A DNA stretch of 64,000 nucleotides from Phialocephala subalpina (taxonomy: Eukaryota; Ascomycota; Leotiomycetes; Helotiales; Mollisiaceae), in assembly GCA_900073065.1 (NCBI GenBank), contig FJOG01000003.1, positions 2,888,007 to 2,952,006 on the forward strand, given 5' to 3'. Both the position numbers and the translations under genes were made by a program. Positions 36,084-48,500 of this stretch are shown one piece after another (position 1 is the stretch's first letter; the number at the start of each line of letters is the position of its first letter). The notes under the pieces are model-generated. The model made no database searches. It saw nothing but the letters and a program-made list of their open reading frames with translations, and was not told the origin of the DNA.

Positions 36084-36782
36084 TCAAACACAAACAGGCC
36101 CCATCCCCGGAACCACAACTACCTCATCTGGATTCGTCTGCTCACACCCATCAATCCACCCAAACAGAAAATCATCCTCTGCTGCAACATACGCTGCTCC
36201 GCAATTCGGATCACTTTTTACTATCAATACTCGTCCTCTCTCTTCCTTCGGGGACACGTACCTTGCGCCACTCGACGCATTCTCAAAATACGAGCAGATG
36301 TCGTGGGTGAAGCAATCCTGGGTACTGTTCGCATTCTCAGTAGATTACCATAAGGGGAAGAGGTGAGAAGGAAGAGAAAGCACTTACTACACGTTGCCAA
36401 GAGCAGTACCATCGCATCCCGCACCACAGCGCCCATTACAGCTATAGCTGCAAATTATTAGCGTCATCCATTTCTTCTGGGGAATAGACCGGTTATACTC
36501 AGATCCAGAAATATCGTTTGACCCAAAATTACTTCCCACCACTCCCGTCCACCTACATGTTGACCCCGTGCTGTCAGTCCCTAGGTAATTGAGGAGTTGG
36601 CAATTGCTCGATACTCAACATTCGAGAGACCTCATGAGACAGTCTGGGTAAGGAGCAAATATGTTCTTCAGTCACTCACAGGTCGCTGTCGCAGTGGCGC
36701 CAACTTTCAGGCATGTGACGCTTGCTTGGGATTTGGGGATGAGGTTTAAGATGAGGACGAGGGGCAGAAGGGGGAGGTACAT
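36084..36782 (-). CDS. Small secreted cysteine-rich protein, PLA2-like
   Basis: Five short exons (minus strand): 36680-36782, 36499-36580, 36388-36447, 36262-36324, 36084-36213; 145 residues. Introns are 48-99 nt, all GT-AG. Every junction restores a motif: ATATW-TDSTGSTCRWTGVVG, SGS-DYSCNGRCGAGCDG, LGNV-YTQDCFTHDICSYF, ASSGA-SDPNCGAAY. Residues 1-20 form a signal peptide (YLPLLPLVLILNLIP). The CNGRCGAGC loop plus CFTHDIC resembles the calcium loop and His-Asp dyad of phospholipase A2 proteins. Catalysis is inference only, because many fungal relatives are annotated simply as secreted proteins of unknown function. Size, cysteines and secretion also fit an effector-like protein. Confidence 0.82.
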
Positions 36783-37336
36783 GCTGAAGAAGTAGGCTTG
36801 AAGCACTCAAGTTAGGTAAAATTTGGAGTAATAGAAGGCAGAGAGAGCATGGGAAGAGTTTTCATGTATGGAGAATCGGAAATTGTTCAGCGCACGAAGT
36901 AGACTTTGAGAAGATCCGGGGAAGCCAAAAGAAAACGCACAATATCGAAAGTATAATGCAAAACATATGGTACAAGGTAACCTAGCCGACCTTGGTACCT
37001 ACATCTCTTCTTGATGTCCCGAGCTTTCAGGGACATTAGAACTTGTGATCGCGGCGAGAATCGCAGGTTGGGGATGCAGGTCCGATTCATCATTACAGGG
37101 GATGAAGACGTGATTGAAGTCCACTTCGAAGCTCAGAAGTGCATACGACATGCTTCAATTGCCGTATTCATCTGCTCTTCGACTTTGAATATCCGTCGCG
37201 CGTGACAGGTCTTCGGCGGCTAGAACGTGCGATGTGAGGAGAGTTCTCCAGGCTTGAGAAACACCACCGCCCCGCTAAGCCCCGCTCCGCTCCGTTACCT
37301 CCCCCATCTTCTCCTCACCCTAATCTCTCTTTTCAT
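36783..37336. other. Intergenic, nothing recognised
   Basis: Promoter of the small secreted protein gene and the 3' side of the adjacent pseudogene; no motif seen. Confidence 0.35.
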
Positions 37337-38451
37337 TCACATTTTCTTCTGATCCTTCTGCTCCAATGCAGAAGCATTCGAAGCCAGAACCTCCTCCCTC
37401 CACATCCAAGCCGCCGCAACCGCAGCTCCCAGCCCGGCAACACCCAAAATCCCAAAATTCCAACCCAACTCATACTCACAGCCGCCGCACTCTTCATATC
37501 CGCCGCAACCAGCAACAAACCCCAAAGCAAAGAGCTTCCAAAGATAGAGATATAATCATACTGCAAATGCCGTCTCATTACCGGGAGGAAGGTGTAGTTT
37601 TCTGGGGAAATGTAGTGCGGTAGGAACAGCTCGGATAGGAAATAGGGAGCTGTGAGGAGGGTGTAGATCCATACTGAGGCTGACAAGGCGGAGAATGCGT
37701 AGGTCGTGGTGTGGATAGCCAACATGTCCTTATTGAGCTTCTTATTGACTTCAAGTTGAGAAGTCGAGGAGGAGAAGATGAAAGTGATGAGCAGTTGAAC
37801 GATACTGATCCAGAGCGGAAACATTTGCCAGCCCCAGGATCGGTAACAATGTCGTATTGTGAGATCGGATGGGAGGTACATCAAATAGAAAGTGATGTAG
37901 TAGAATATTGTCAGGGTCCAGAAAACACCCTTGCCGTACACTGTATTTGTTGTTCTTGACCCGGTGTTCTGTATCAGGGAAGTGAAGGGTGTGCTGATGT
38001 AGTGCAGAAAATAGTAAGATTAGATTGGAGCCAGAACACCAATTCCTAGAAGTTGAGCAGGGAGGCTGAAAAGTAGAGGGCTACGGCAGGTCAGTACGAA
38101 ACTCAATTCTACCACATTCTCGAGGACATCAAGTGAAGGCACACTCACAGCCTAGCAGCAGTCCACCCATTTCCCACCCGGTTCGCCTCAAACAACCAAA
38201 TCGCATACACAACTCCATAATCAGTCAAGAAACTGACCATCTGATACTAACTACACACGTCAATCCCGAATGCAGAAGGAGCGAATGCAACAGTAGCCGG
38301 ATGCCACAGATCATCCAGCCAGTTGATATGGTAGAACTTCTCCAGTATAGGCACATAAACTGATCCGAACGTGAATTTTCCCAGTGTCCTCGATTTCCTT
38401 GACGAATGATACGATCGTGTTATTGGTGGTTTCGCTGCTCCCGCCATGCAT
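37337..38451 (-). pseudogene. Multiply disrupted multi-pass membrane protein
   Basis: Pieces of one fungal polytopic membrane protein lie in order. N-terminus at 38451 (MHGGSSETTN, VSFVKEIEDTGK), then FTFGSVYVPILEKFYHINWLDDL, YQMVSFLTDYGVVYAIWLFE, and an intron (about 38092-38157). LLFSLPAQLLGIGVLAPI, YYFLHYISTPF and the open stretch to about 37480 follow. Lesions are an extra A in the run 38376-38379 (frame shift), TAG at 38247-38249 where TGG fits, TAA at 38020-38022 and a 1-nt shift near 37460. After that shift the C-terminus AAVAAAWMWREEVLA is in the other frame and stops at 37337. With at least four independent lesions this is a true pseudogene rather than a miscall. The intact family has about eight TM helices and no firm function. 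Confidence 0.75.
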
Positions 38452-39119
38452 GGACGTGAACACCACGCGAGAAAGCCGAGGAGGGAAGTCCGATGACAGC
38501 GCGGAGAATCAGACCTGTGGGTCGAGACATGTTGGGCTTGGGTGACTAGTCGTTCAAGTAGGCAGGTGATCCAGTCTTCCAAGAGAGATGTCTTTGTGGT
38601 AAAAGTCGATTCTTATGATGTAGTACGAAGCTTGCCAGTCTTGAGCTTTTATGCTGCAGTAATGCGGCGATCAGGACAAGGGCTCTTGCCGATTGAACTG
38701 AAACAACTCGCTTTTGTATGGGCGGATAATGGATTGACAGCCCTATGGGATGGTCTTTTGATGGCCTGAGCATGCAAGGCTAATGTCAGCATCCAGAATT
38801 CGTCGACTTTTCTGGCATGCTGACCCGAATCCGATGAATTGCATATGCTTTAGGTACTCAGTAAAGCAGCAAGCCATTGGTTGAATGAGGAAGCTGATGC
38901 GTGGGTCGGGAATTAACGAGATGTGAATGCGTATCTTGGTGTCGCTAGAGAAGGTCTTGGGCTGCCCCCTTGCTCATGTTCAATCCCAGCCATCCAGCCA
39001 TCTCGGCCTCGTTGTTAAAGCAATCATCGATCACTCTTGAGACACTTTCCAAAGCCCTAGTCATCTTAGATCATTCAGGTGTGCAGATTGAACTCAAAGC
39101 TCCTGCGAGAGGGGCAGTC
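38452..39119. other. Intergenic, nothing recognised
   Basis: About 0.7 kb between the membrane-protein pseudogene and the DUF6536 gene. No gene, repeat or motif seen. Confidence 0.35.
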
Positions 39120-41768
39120 TCATCCCTTCCCACAATAAAGCTCAGCAGGAATGATCTTTCCCTGCTCCTCAGTCGTGAATCCCGCATGTCGAAACTTCTC
39201 GCCTTGACCCAAATCGCCCCAAATGATACCCTCACGACTGAAGTCCGTAAGCTCGGTTGTTGATGCACAACAGGCACGAATAGATCCATACATCTGGGGA
39301 ATAAATCCCTCTCTCCTATATGTGAATGCCCACCAACAAACCACGGTCATGACGACCATCAAGACCGTACTCGCGAAGATCGGATACGACGCGTAGGTGA
39401 CCTGTACTTCTCCATTAGCTTATTCTCAATCCCCTCGCTTCCAACCTCTCGATCCAAAGTACCACTAGACCAGAGGACTTACGAAATAAATCGAATGCTC
39501 AACTCCATGAGCCGGATCACTGTAAATCGTCTCTGTAGCACTGATCGCCTGCCCCAGCAGCCAATGCATAAGTGCAGCATAACACATCAACGGTAATAGC
39601 ACATTGAACGGCAGCTGCAGCCAATAGCTCTGCTGGAACTGTTCTCCCTGCACCAACGTACATCTCGGCTTCTTCCTCGTCATTTCCCAATCTCCCCATT
39701 CATGCTCCATGGCAATAAGCGTGAGGTTGTAAATAAGCAAGAGATAGAGCAGAGAATACAGAAATTGCGCTCCGTTCGATATCGCGAAAGCCATGAATTC
39801 GGAGCCGAGGGAGTCGGGAGTGAGAGACGTGAGCGTAGCGGAACTGGAAAATCCACCCCAGGTTCCGAACGTTTGGCCAAGGTTCCACATCAATGATTTT
39901 GAGCAAATGTTGTTGAATCGTCCAGAATTATTTTCGCGAGAACATTTCCGGCGATAATCACTGGCGCTGTAGGCCATCGAGACGATCAGAAATATGGAGG
40001 CGCCGAGCATGGCGAGACTGGTGAACATGAGGATGAGCATTTGGGTGATCGCCGTGCTGCCTAGATTTGAAAGCAGACTCCTTTTGTACTTGATTGCAAT
40101 GCTCGGATGAGGAAGATCAGCCGATTTATTAACCTTGTTCCACTTCTTGCATTTCTGACAATGCCCGATGCCATCCCCGTGTGTGCTTGGCGCGGGATCC
40201 TTGCAATGTTTATGACACGTGTGTTGGACTTGAAGCCTGTAGCCATCTCCAGAATTGAGAAGACATTCGTTTTGGACTTTCAGCTCCGGATCGAGGACAG
40301 AGGCAACGATAACATCCCCAAGAGTGAGAAGGTGGTCTTTCACCTGATACCGCGCGCGGAAGTTGAGCACAATCATGTAGATCGCTTTGATCAACAGACA
40401 GCCTCCGAGAATGAACGCCGCCTGCATTCTGACATTCTCACGACATTGCTTGGGTTGTGCATCCTGTAACGTGCATCTCACATTCGTTCCCGCGTAGCAA
40501 TTTCCTGTGAAATATTTCTGCATGTCCCATGATGTCGAGTAATTCCCTTCCGCAAGAGCGATGGCAGTAGAAGTGTTATTCAAGAATGAGGTGCAGTTTG
40601 CAGAATATTGGACGTTGACAGACTTGTAGGTAGTGGAGTTCCCCAGGACGTCGGAGTTGTACGCGGGGTCGAGTTGGCCAACTGACGATGGAAGGGCATA
40701 AGAGCCTGTTCTGAAAGCAGTCCAGCAGCCGGAGTCGAACTGGCTCATCAAGTAATCCCATGTGTATTGTCCATTTCCGAGCTCTGGGTCCATTGTGCTG
40801 TACGTTACAGTTGTCGGTGGACCAATGTAGAACGAAGGGCCAATGACGGAATTGGCTAGGAAGTGAACTGGCTGTGGACAATCGATCAGGCAATGAGTGT
40901 TCCTGAAGGGGAAGCAAACTTACAATCGAGGTAATGATCAGAAGTATCCAGCAAAGCCATGCTTTGAGCTTTCCTTCCCGCTTATCATTTATATTCCAAG
41001 GGCTATTCGTTCCTACCCGAGAGTCTCCTTTGTTGCTCAGCGTCCATTTTACTTCGCCAACCCTCAGAGCAGTAACAAGCTGTTGGTATGTATTCGAGCA
41101 ACCCAGGATCATTGTTGCTGCAATGTTGATGAACAGATGAACGGCCTGTGTGTCAACAGAAATTAGTATCGGAAGCAACATCTGCGGAGACGAAGATCAA
41201 ACAGCAATTTCTCGGAAACAAAACGTCCGATGATGCAAAGAAAGAAGCAGACACATACCACATTCCTAGCCTCCATAGTACTGCACTTCTCCCCATCTTT
41301 TCCCCCGACAGAAGTAGTGTTCTTATTGATCCTTCCTACAAAATCCTTCAGGTAACTGAAAATGATCACGAACATAATGACGGCACATATCAGTGTGAAT
41401 CCTGCCATTGACCGCAGACTTCTGTCTGAAAGCATCTGCTTCTTCCACCATCCTGGCTTGCCGTGTGCGAATGTGCCATCGAATGACGATGCGTTGGACG
41501 GCTGTCGCATAAAATTGATGGTCTTGGGGTATAGTTTTCGGATGTTGAATCTCTGCCGGGGAAATCTTTTGTTATCTGGCGTTTCCTGCGATTCGAAGTT
41601 CACCGATGCATTTGTTGTAAAGCTCCCTTTCCGTAACAATGTTCGCGACGAGGCACCATCGTATTCGGACGGCGAGATAGGAGTAATGTCTGTGAAGCTC
41701 TCCCTTGCGTGCGCTTTACTGTGCTCTTGCGAGGTTGGAATTGCATCGTGATGGGGGTTATTTTCCAA
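39120..41768 (-). CDS. Large multi-pass membrane protein, DUF6536 family
   Basis: Exons (minus strand): 41259-41768, 40924-41145, 39483-40871, 39120-39401; 800 residues, GT-AG junctions all in phase 0. The N-terminal ~110 residues are polar. Then GWWKKQMLSDRSLRSMAGFT leads into the first TM helix, the hallmark opening of the fungal DUF6536 proteins. A second conserved TM block (HLFINIAATMILGCSNTYQQ) follows, then a large luminal region with many N-glycosylation sites. A TM segment and a cytosolic cysteine-rich stretch (HTCHKHC, HCQKCKKW, possibly metal-binding) come next, and at least five further TM helices to the C-terminus. Function is unknown in the family; it probably resides in the plasma or an internal membrane. 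The neighbouring pseudogene is a different membrane family. Confidence 0.85.
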
Positions 41769-44587
41769 GCTATCAACTCGTTAACATCGTACCTTCACTT
41801 CAATTGAGAAGGCTTTTTACTCGAGATCTATCATCGAAATATCCGCATCACCATGCCACTCGTCAAACAGTCTTGTGAACTGAGGATCCATCACGGCCTC
41901 AGTGGATTTCATTCACGATCACAATTTGCCATCTTTCTCGCACAACGAAAATGGAGTGAGAGGAAAGACGGCTGCCTCGAAACTCTCGAGAAACGGAGAT
42001 GCACCTCGTCATCTTTCCTGCATCTTTCCTGCAGCACGTCGTCCTGGATCAAGCTGCCTAAAATTTGATTGCTGATCTTGACCGGGTTATTTTATGTCAA
42101 GACAAGCGCGATCATCGATTCGACCCTGATTGTTCTGACGAAAAGGCCAATCAGGACGATTGAATTCAGCCCAGTTTATAAAAAGGTGTTTGCGAAGGAG
42201 GGGCCCAAATATTTGCGGGCGGCACAGCACCAATCGAGAACAGGGCTGGAGCCGGAAGCGTAGCTGTGCCGCGTTAGAGCCTTGGTACCAGGAGCCGCAT
42301 TGACACTCCATTCGATAGAAATATACGAGTGTCGAAAAAAGAGAAAATCGTTGAGTTTGGTTCGAGGAGTTGCGTGGGGTATTTCTATCATTGATTGTGT
42401 GAGCAAGAGGTCTCCACGAAAGAGACAATGACCTACCTACTAGAGGACAAGAGAATAATCATATGGATCTTCCATTGAACTTCATCGGCTTGGGGACTGC
42501 ACAGTCTTTCGGCAACTTTTGTGTGCCGTACTTTGAGAGCCTGCTTTTATGAGCGAAAAACGCAGCGAGGCTTGGGCAAGGAGCCATACTTGACATAACG
42601 AAGGAGCAACTCCGTGCGAGATGAGCATTCAAGACCTGGGGAGGAAGCTCTCCATCTTCTTTGGTCAGCTAGAACCATTAGCGACCACATGGAGAATTCA
42701 GCAGCAATGTCGGTAGGACACGTCCTATCCGCATTCAAACCTCCAGTATGGATTGATGCAGCTGCCATGCGACGATGATGTGTAAATGCCTGGCTTCATG
42801 TCAGCAGTCTGCCACCTCTTCCATCGGGACTGGGACTCACCTTGTATGCTCCAGGCAGGTACTAAGTCGATGATCGTGATGTATCGAATTGCCCGACGCG
42901 TTGGCAAGCCTTCAGTAGCAATATCTTCCTCTCCTTCTTCGGTCGGTAATTTGTCTCAATTCAGCACCTGCATCAATCTTAGCATGGCAGGAATATTACT
43001 CTTGCATGCTCCGCAGAGCAGCAGGTCGAATGCCACCATGAAACGAATTGTCCCACGAGTCGAGGGTCTTTGAGTAGCAGTCACTTCTTCTCGTTGTTCT
43101 TAGGTGGGCTGCCCAGCCTCAAGTCAGCACTCTGCATCAATTCCACGACGGCAGCACCATCACTCACCTGGCACGCTCCGCAGAGCCAGCAGGTCAAATG
43201 CCGGGATCGATCGACGCGTGGATGAGCTTTCTCTTCTTCTTGGATCGGTATTCAGTTCTGAAGTCAGCACTGCACCTCTCCCATCAAGACAATAATCACT
43301 CACCTCATCGCTCTGCTCGCCTCTCCCCAAATGTCGAGCATCGCAACGTGCCAAGTCGCGGAAACACCCAGAGCACCCATCCTCAAACAAAGATATTGAG
43401 TATGCAGAATCGTGTCGTGTCAAACCCTCCATTGTTTTCAGACAGAGCTTTTACTACCCAGTTGGACCTGCCACATACTTTGTTCAAGAGGGTAGCCAGA
43501 AGGAATTGACCTTGGACCTATCTGAACGTTTCGTGTGAGGATTTATGCATTGACTGGGGTTCGAGGTGAATCGGGTGAAGAGTAGGCTGTGGGTGGTGAG
43601 GTGTGAAGAAGAAAGGAAGAGAGAAAGGAACTGGAAAGAGATTTTGAAATTGTAAATTAGCGTGGTGAGAAGGAGAGGTGTTTTGGGAAGGCACGATGGT
43701 TGTGAGGAAGGAGCACTGGGGGAAGGTGTGGCCTCAACAACGCAATGAATAATCGACCTGCGATTATGATTGTCGCAGTAAATGATAGGTAATGTAAATT
43801 CAATAAATGGGTATAAATTCTAAATCGTGAGCGATGAACGGAAATAACAAAAAGGAAATTTAAATGCAAGAAGAGGCTTCGAGATGGCCGCACAGCCTCT
43901 GGTGGTGAAGGAAAGAGCGATGAGTACAATTGAGATAGTACTGATTCCATCGCGATGAGAATGTAATGGTTGAGAATTGTAGCTTCAGGAATTCTCCTGA
44001 ATGGAGGACAAGAGATCTCAGCTGCAAGTAGTGTCGTACAAGCACAAGCAAGTATCAGTGCACCAACGATAGAGGCACAAAACCTTCGTCCTTTTCGTAC
44101 TCAAGGCAGACTGCCTAGATACGTGACAGCGCAATAGAGTAGAGTCGCAGTTCAAAACATCCCTCAGACATAGGCGTACCCACAAATACACTCCTTTTCC
44201 CTGACTGCACACCTCAGCACACCCAAAATTCGCCCCCAACGGACCGTCCCTTCTCAGCCGCCAACCCTCCAAACGGCCTAGACCAATCTGCAGCACCCGT
44301 GTCGAACCCCAGAATAGAGCCAGCCCCCTGAAACATCAACCACAAACCATCGCACGAACTGCGCCGCTCACATGATGGGCGTCTTTCAGCTCCTTCGAGA
44401 GCCCGATTGAGGCTCTGAGTTGAAACCTTCTTCATCGACCTCATCCATCAATCTCCCCGGTCGCTCGTTCATCAATTCTTCTCGTCGCCAAAGAGCTCCG
44501 GGAGTCAGGACGAGATAGCAGCAGGACAGCAGGGAAAAGGAGAGGAAAGAGCGACAGGCAGAGAGGAGATAGGAGGATAGAGTCAAC
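41769..44587. other. Intergenic region with tandem exon-intron-like modules
   Basis: No standard gene. The array at 42735-43432 is described separately. The flanks (41.8-42.7 kb, 43.5-44.5 kb) show only unsupported short open frames and a purine-rich leader just upstream of the MARVEL-like gene. Confidence 0.4.
42735..43432 (-). repeat. Tandem array of exon-intron-like modules
   Basis: On the minus strand four successive units look like copies of one exon plus one short intron. Exon-like blocks end at 43304, 43168, 43001 and 42841; the last three are 90, 117 and 114 nt. Intron-like blocks are 43258-43303 (46 nt), 43118-43167 (50), 42955-43000 (46) and 42794-42840 (47). Three start GTGAGT, one starts AGTAAT. 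All end TGCTGAMWTNNAG-like, a branch site fused to the acceptor. Exon 3' ends share GCGGAGCRTGCMAG or a diverged form. One frame starting at ATG 43432 is open through the units to TGA at 42735 if intron 43258-43303 is retained and the others removed (184 codons), but the AGTAAT donor makes this doubtful. No family recognised. Confidence 0.5.
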
Positions 44588-45521
44588 ATGATCCACCGCA
44601 ACGTCCGCGGCGGCGTCCCATCGCCTTACCCTCGATTCCTCTTCCACGGCCTGCGAAGCGCGCAATTAATCGCCAGTATAACCGTCAGTGGCATCATGGC
44701 ATATTTTATCTACTATCTGCGTATGCTCCCCATGGTCTGCGAAGACATCGGACGAAATGCTAATCTGTGGATGAAACAGGAATGGAGAACTTCGCAATCC
44801 CATGGACATTCATCGTCCTCTTCGGCGTCTCCCTAGCCACAATCCTCGCCCTGGTAGTTACAATAATATTCTACAACTTCACCTACCTCTCCCCCCACTT
44901 CAACCTCCTCCTCAACGGCGGCATATCCTTCTTCTGGGCGCTGGGATTGGGATTGTTGAGCTGGAGCGTTAGTACGAGCCATGTGTTAGCGAAGGCTTGT
45001 ACCGGCAGTATTTGGGGTGGGGAGGCGGAGGCGGGGGTTTGTAGGGATTATAAGGCGCTTTGGGGGATGACGTTGGTTGGGACGTGAGTTCTTCCTTTCC
45101 TCTCACCTTTCTGTGGTGGTACTGGCTCTCGATAATTGAGAAGCGGAGATTGGATGGAAGCAGTGGAGCTGGAACAGAGAGAAGAGATGAGGCTGACAGG
45201 ATGCATAGTGCCAGTACATTCGCAGCCCTAACCCTCGACATAACAACCCAACGTCGTGTCACCCGTCTCGGCTCCTACAACCTCCCCGAAGACGACAAAG
45301 ACGCGCAGAAGTTGAACGACCTCAAGTCCATGCGCACTAGAACGAAGGGTTACGAGGCACCCAAGGAGCAAGGTGCTGATGGAGTCTGGAGAGATGAACA
45401 CCTACATGGAGAAGAATACCACAACAGATACGGTGCTGAGGAAGACAAGGTACATAACGCGGGGCCGCTGGAGAGTGAGAGAGGGGATGTTGGGAGTTAT
45501 AATAGAGGATTCAGAGACTAA
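44588..45521 (+). CDS. MARVEL-like four-helix membrane protein
   Basis: Exons 44588-44720, 44780-45083, 45209-45521; 249 residues, GT-AG introns of 59 and 125 nt. Four hydrophobic segments: LIASITVSGIMAYFIYYL (exon 1), WTFIVLFGVSLATILALVV, NGGISFFWALGLGLLSWSV and a weaker one across the last junction (LWGMTLVGT-ASTFAALTL). An ALW-x-M motif follows a short loop with two cysteines (AKACTGSIWGG, GVCRDYKALW), as in fungal MARVEL/PalI-type proteins. A hydrophilic, charged ~85-residue cytosolic tail ends the protein. MARVEL proteins organise membrane domains or trafficking; no specific role can be assigned. The start is the only Met that gives an early TM helix in frame. Confidence 0.75.
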
Positions 45522-48500
45522 TGCGTGGGAGGATGTGATTGAAGGAGGGGGCTGGAGAAGAAATGCTGGGAAACGAGAGAGCGAGACCGAGGAAGGAGAA
45601 CTCCTGTGTGTGCTACAGTATATGTGCGATATCTGGGCCTGGAGTATGGAGTTCGATGAAGTTGCTTGCTTTCCTTCGACTAAAATGGTTGTTTTATATA
45701 CCAATGTCAGGGTTTCTCTTGTTGAGTATGGCATTTTCCGAGCTTGTCTTGACCTATCTATCGACACTTCAGGCGTTGATAGCGAAGCCTTGCGTTGGAT
45801 TTTTGATGTTTGAGGAGGACGAAGGGAAGGGCAAGAGAATGTTGCGCGTTGCGCTCTGTTTATTCCTCACTGGCTTTCAGAGCATGGTTCAACCTTGCCA
45901 AAGGGTCATCCTTCCGCTTCGCAAGCGAGAAGCTCAATGCATGTTGCACATTCTCTTGTTCGGCATTTGAACCTCCGCCCTCCTGACTCGATAGGAAGTT
46001 GAACCCAGTGGTCCCTTCCCCTAGAATTTAAGCACGATTGCACCAGGATCCCAAGTCAAACGCCAAGAGAAATGCCCTTCGTTAGAAGACCTTCGAGTGA
46101 GTTAATGCTCTCTTCCTTGAAGTCGGTGTGGTGTCCTGTCTTGTTTCTGCCTGTATGTTTTAGGAAGGCGCTGCAGCGGATGCGATCAAGTTTGAGAAGG
46201 CTCTGCTGCGCCGCTGCAAAGATAAGAGGAGAAGGCGAAGTGACAAGTTCTCGAAAATTTAGTTCATACTCTATGCTTCAGGAAGGTACAGCGTGTTGTC
46301 GTTAATGCTGCAAAGTTTCAAATTAGAGACTCTGATTGGATAGACTGGCTCGGAAACGCTCTTTACAGTAGTTCCTGATCTGTTCTAGGGTTCGAATACC
46401 TTGCACATGGGCCATTTACCGTGTCTGATCTCCAAATAAGGCATAGAAATCGATCGCAAGGAATATTTTGGCCAATCACAACCCAGACAATTCCATAAAA
46501 GTATCCATAAAAGGACCCGAAAATGATGTGTCCAAGTGGGTTTTTGCAGCATTAACGACAATAGGTTGTAGTGAAGGTTTTCAGAGATGATACAGTTTGA
46601 GTTGGACTTTGAACTCGAAGAGTCATTTGTGGCTGTGGAGATACCTAATCTCAGAAGTTCGGCGACTTTCCTCTCGGTGTTCTAGACTTCTAAATCGGTA
46701 TCTCGACCAAGTTTTTACCACCGCCAAGGAGAAAGAAGACTTGATATTCTTATGGGTATCACGATCGAATTCATATCAAACCGCGGCAGAAAACGAGGCT
46801 AAGCGAAAGACGATCCAGAAACTGAAGAATATATTCTTCCACCCTAAAATTAAAAACCAAGCAAATTAACTTCAATGCCAATGCAAGAAACCCAGTTCAG
46901 TCACCGCATGCACGATCCCTCCCTTCTCATCCCATTCCCAACTACCGGTTCCTCACATCTCTTGGAAATTCTAAATTTATATCCTCACAACCAGGCCCCC
47001 AGCCTCCCACTCTTTATCCCGGAATACGGAATCTATCCGCCTGGAACCTTGTCCCCGCCTACCACGCCTTTCAAATCCCGTCAAATCCCAAACCAACAAC
47101 AAAAAACTGGAGATTTCTCCGGCACGAGTTGGAAATGGAGTCGGGACCGAGACATCCATAACCATGCCCCCTCGTGTCTTTGCGCCATATGCGCCTGGGC
47201 AACATCCACCCCTTCCCCTCTCGCAAATCCAGCCAATTGAAGATTGGGAGGAGCGAGATATAGAGAAAGAAACGGAGATGACGCCTTATAGATCACATGG
47301 AGTTTTATCCACAGTGTGCCACGTGAGTGCATGGGCACTTCAAAGCTTAAGGAATGCTCCCATGATCCACTTGGTAGGGTTGGACCCATCACCTGTTGAC
47401 GGTTGAGGAGACGAGAACCGCAGTGTGTGTGGGATGGGATGGGGAACCAGATAGCCCAGAATTTCTCCAATTTTGAGGGCAGCAGATGACAGCATCACTC
47501 ATCACCATCATTATCAAAGCATGAAAACCAAAGGACGTTCTCCAAATCGTGACGTTGGAGAAGGGATACGAGGAGATGTGGCTGCCCTTGGATAAAGAGA
47601 GGAAGAAAGAAGTGGCCGTGTTGATCTCTTGGATTCAACGCGTGCAGATGCGGATGCGGATGCGGAATCGTAAGAGGCTGAGTAGCGTCTTGCAGCCTCG
47701 ACGATCTCAAGATCATGATCACAGATTTGCAGCTCCCAATCAACCTCGTCGATCTTGGCGCTTCAAGTCTTCTCCACTCAGTCCAATCCAATATCTCCGC
47801 GTCGATGGGGCCAATCAGTCGAACGCACCGAATTTCCCACACGGGAAATTTGCTCTGTTATCTGATAAACTTATCTCGCATCGCGGCCTCGCTTGCAAAA
47901 TGTTGACGACATTTTTGAACAACACCAAGGGGAGGTCCTTGCCCTGGCAAAAATTGAGTTTCGAAGGATTCTTAACAGGGAAAACAACAGGGAAGAAAAG
48001 GCGGGTTTATGGTCTGATCGCAGATGTAAAGCTTAGCGTTTTTCCGCTATCAGAGGAGAGGGCATCGGGACGAGCCGCTGATATATTGCAAGGAGATGGT
48101 ATTTATCCAGATCGGGGCGGGATTGGGTCCCGAAAGTATTCCTGCGCTTCTGCGTCTCGGTAACAGAGTTGTTCCCTTCCTCAACTTCTAGCTCGCGGGT
48201 TCGGCTAGCTCCTGATGTCGTTCATAGTGTCCAATGAGGTTTTGTTGCTACGACTTGCTGCTTTGAGGGAAGCATGTTGTTAGTTTGAACTCAAGCTTTC
48301 AACAGCTCATGAGATGGAGACAGCTGGATGGTACACCATCTCTTTTAGTCGTGAACGGCAACACAAATGCCGAGAGCTAAACACCAAACTTCCCTTTTCT
48401 GGTGTCCGGGGCAGAGCAAAGTGGACGTTTATTGGATCATAGTACGATTTTTACGTGAAAGAGGGGTAATTATCTTCAGAGATTTATTTTTAAACCGCAA

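Noticed and set aside
39120..41768. DUF6536 gene as another pseudogene
   Set aside because: All four exons join in phase 0 with canonical splice sites and no internal stop over 800 codons.
42735..43432. Ribosomal peptide (RiPP/dikaritin-type) precursor with repeated cores
   Set aside because: The units are exon-intron repeats, but there are no Kex2 KR sites between cores, no signal peptide, and no DUF3328 or other tailoring gene nearby.
47549..48163. 204-codon plus-strand open frame
   Set aside because: No ATG at its start, built around a GATGCG microsatellite, Arg/Lys/Ser-rich, no family motif.
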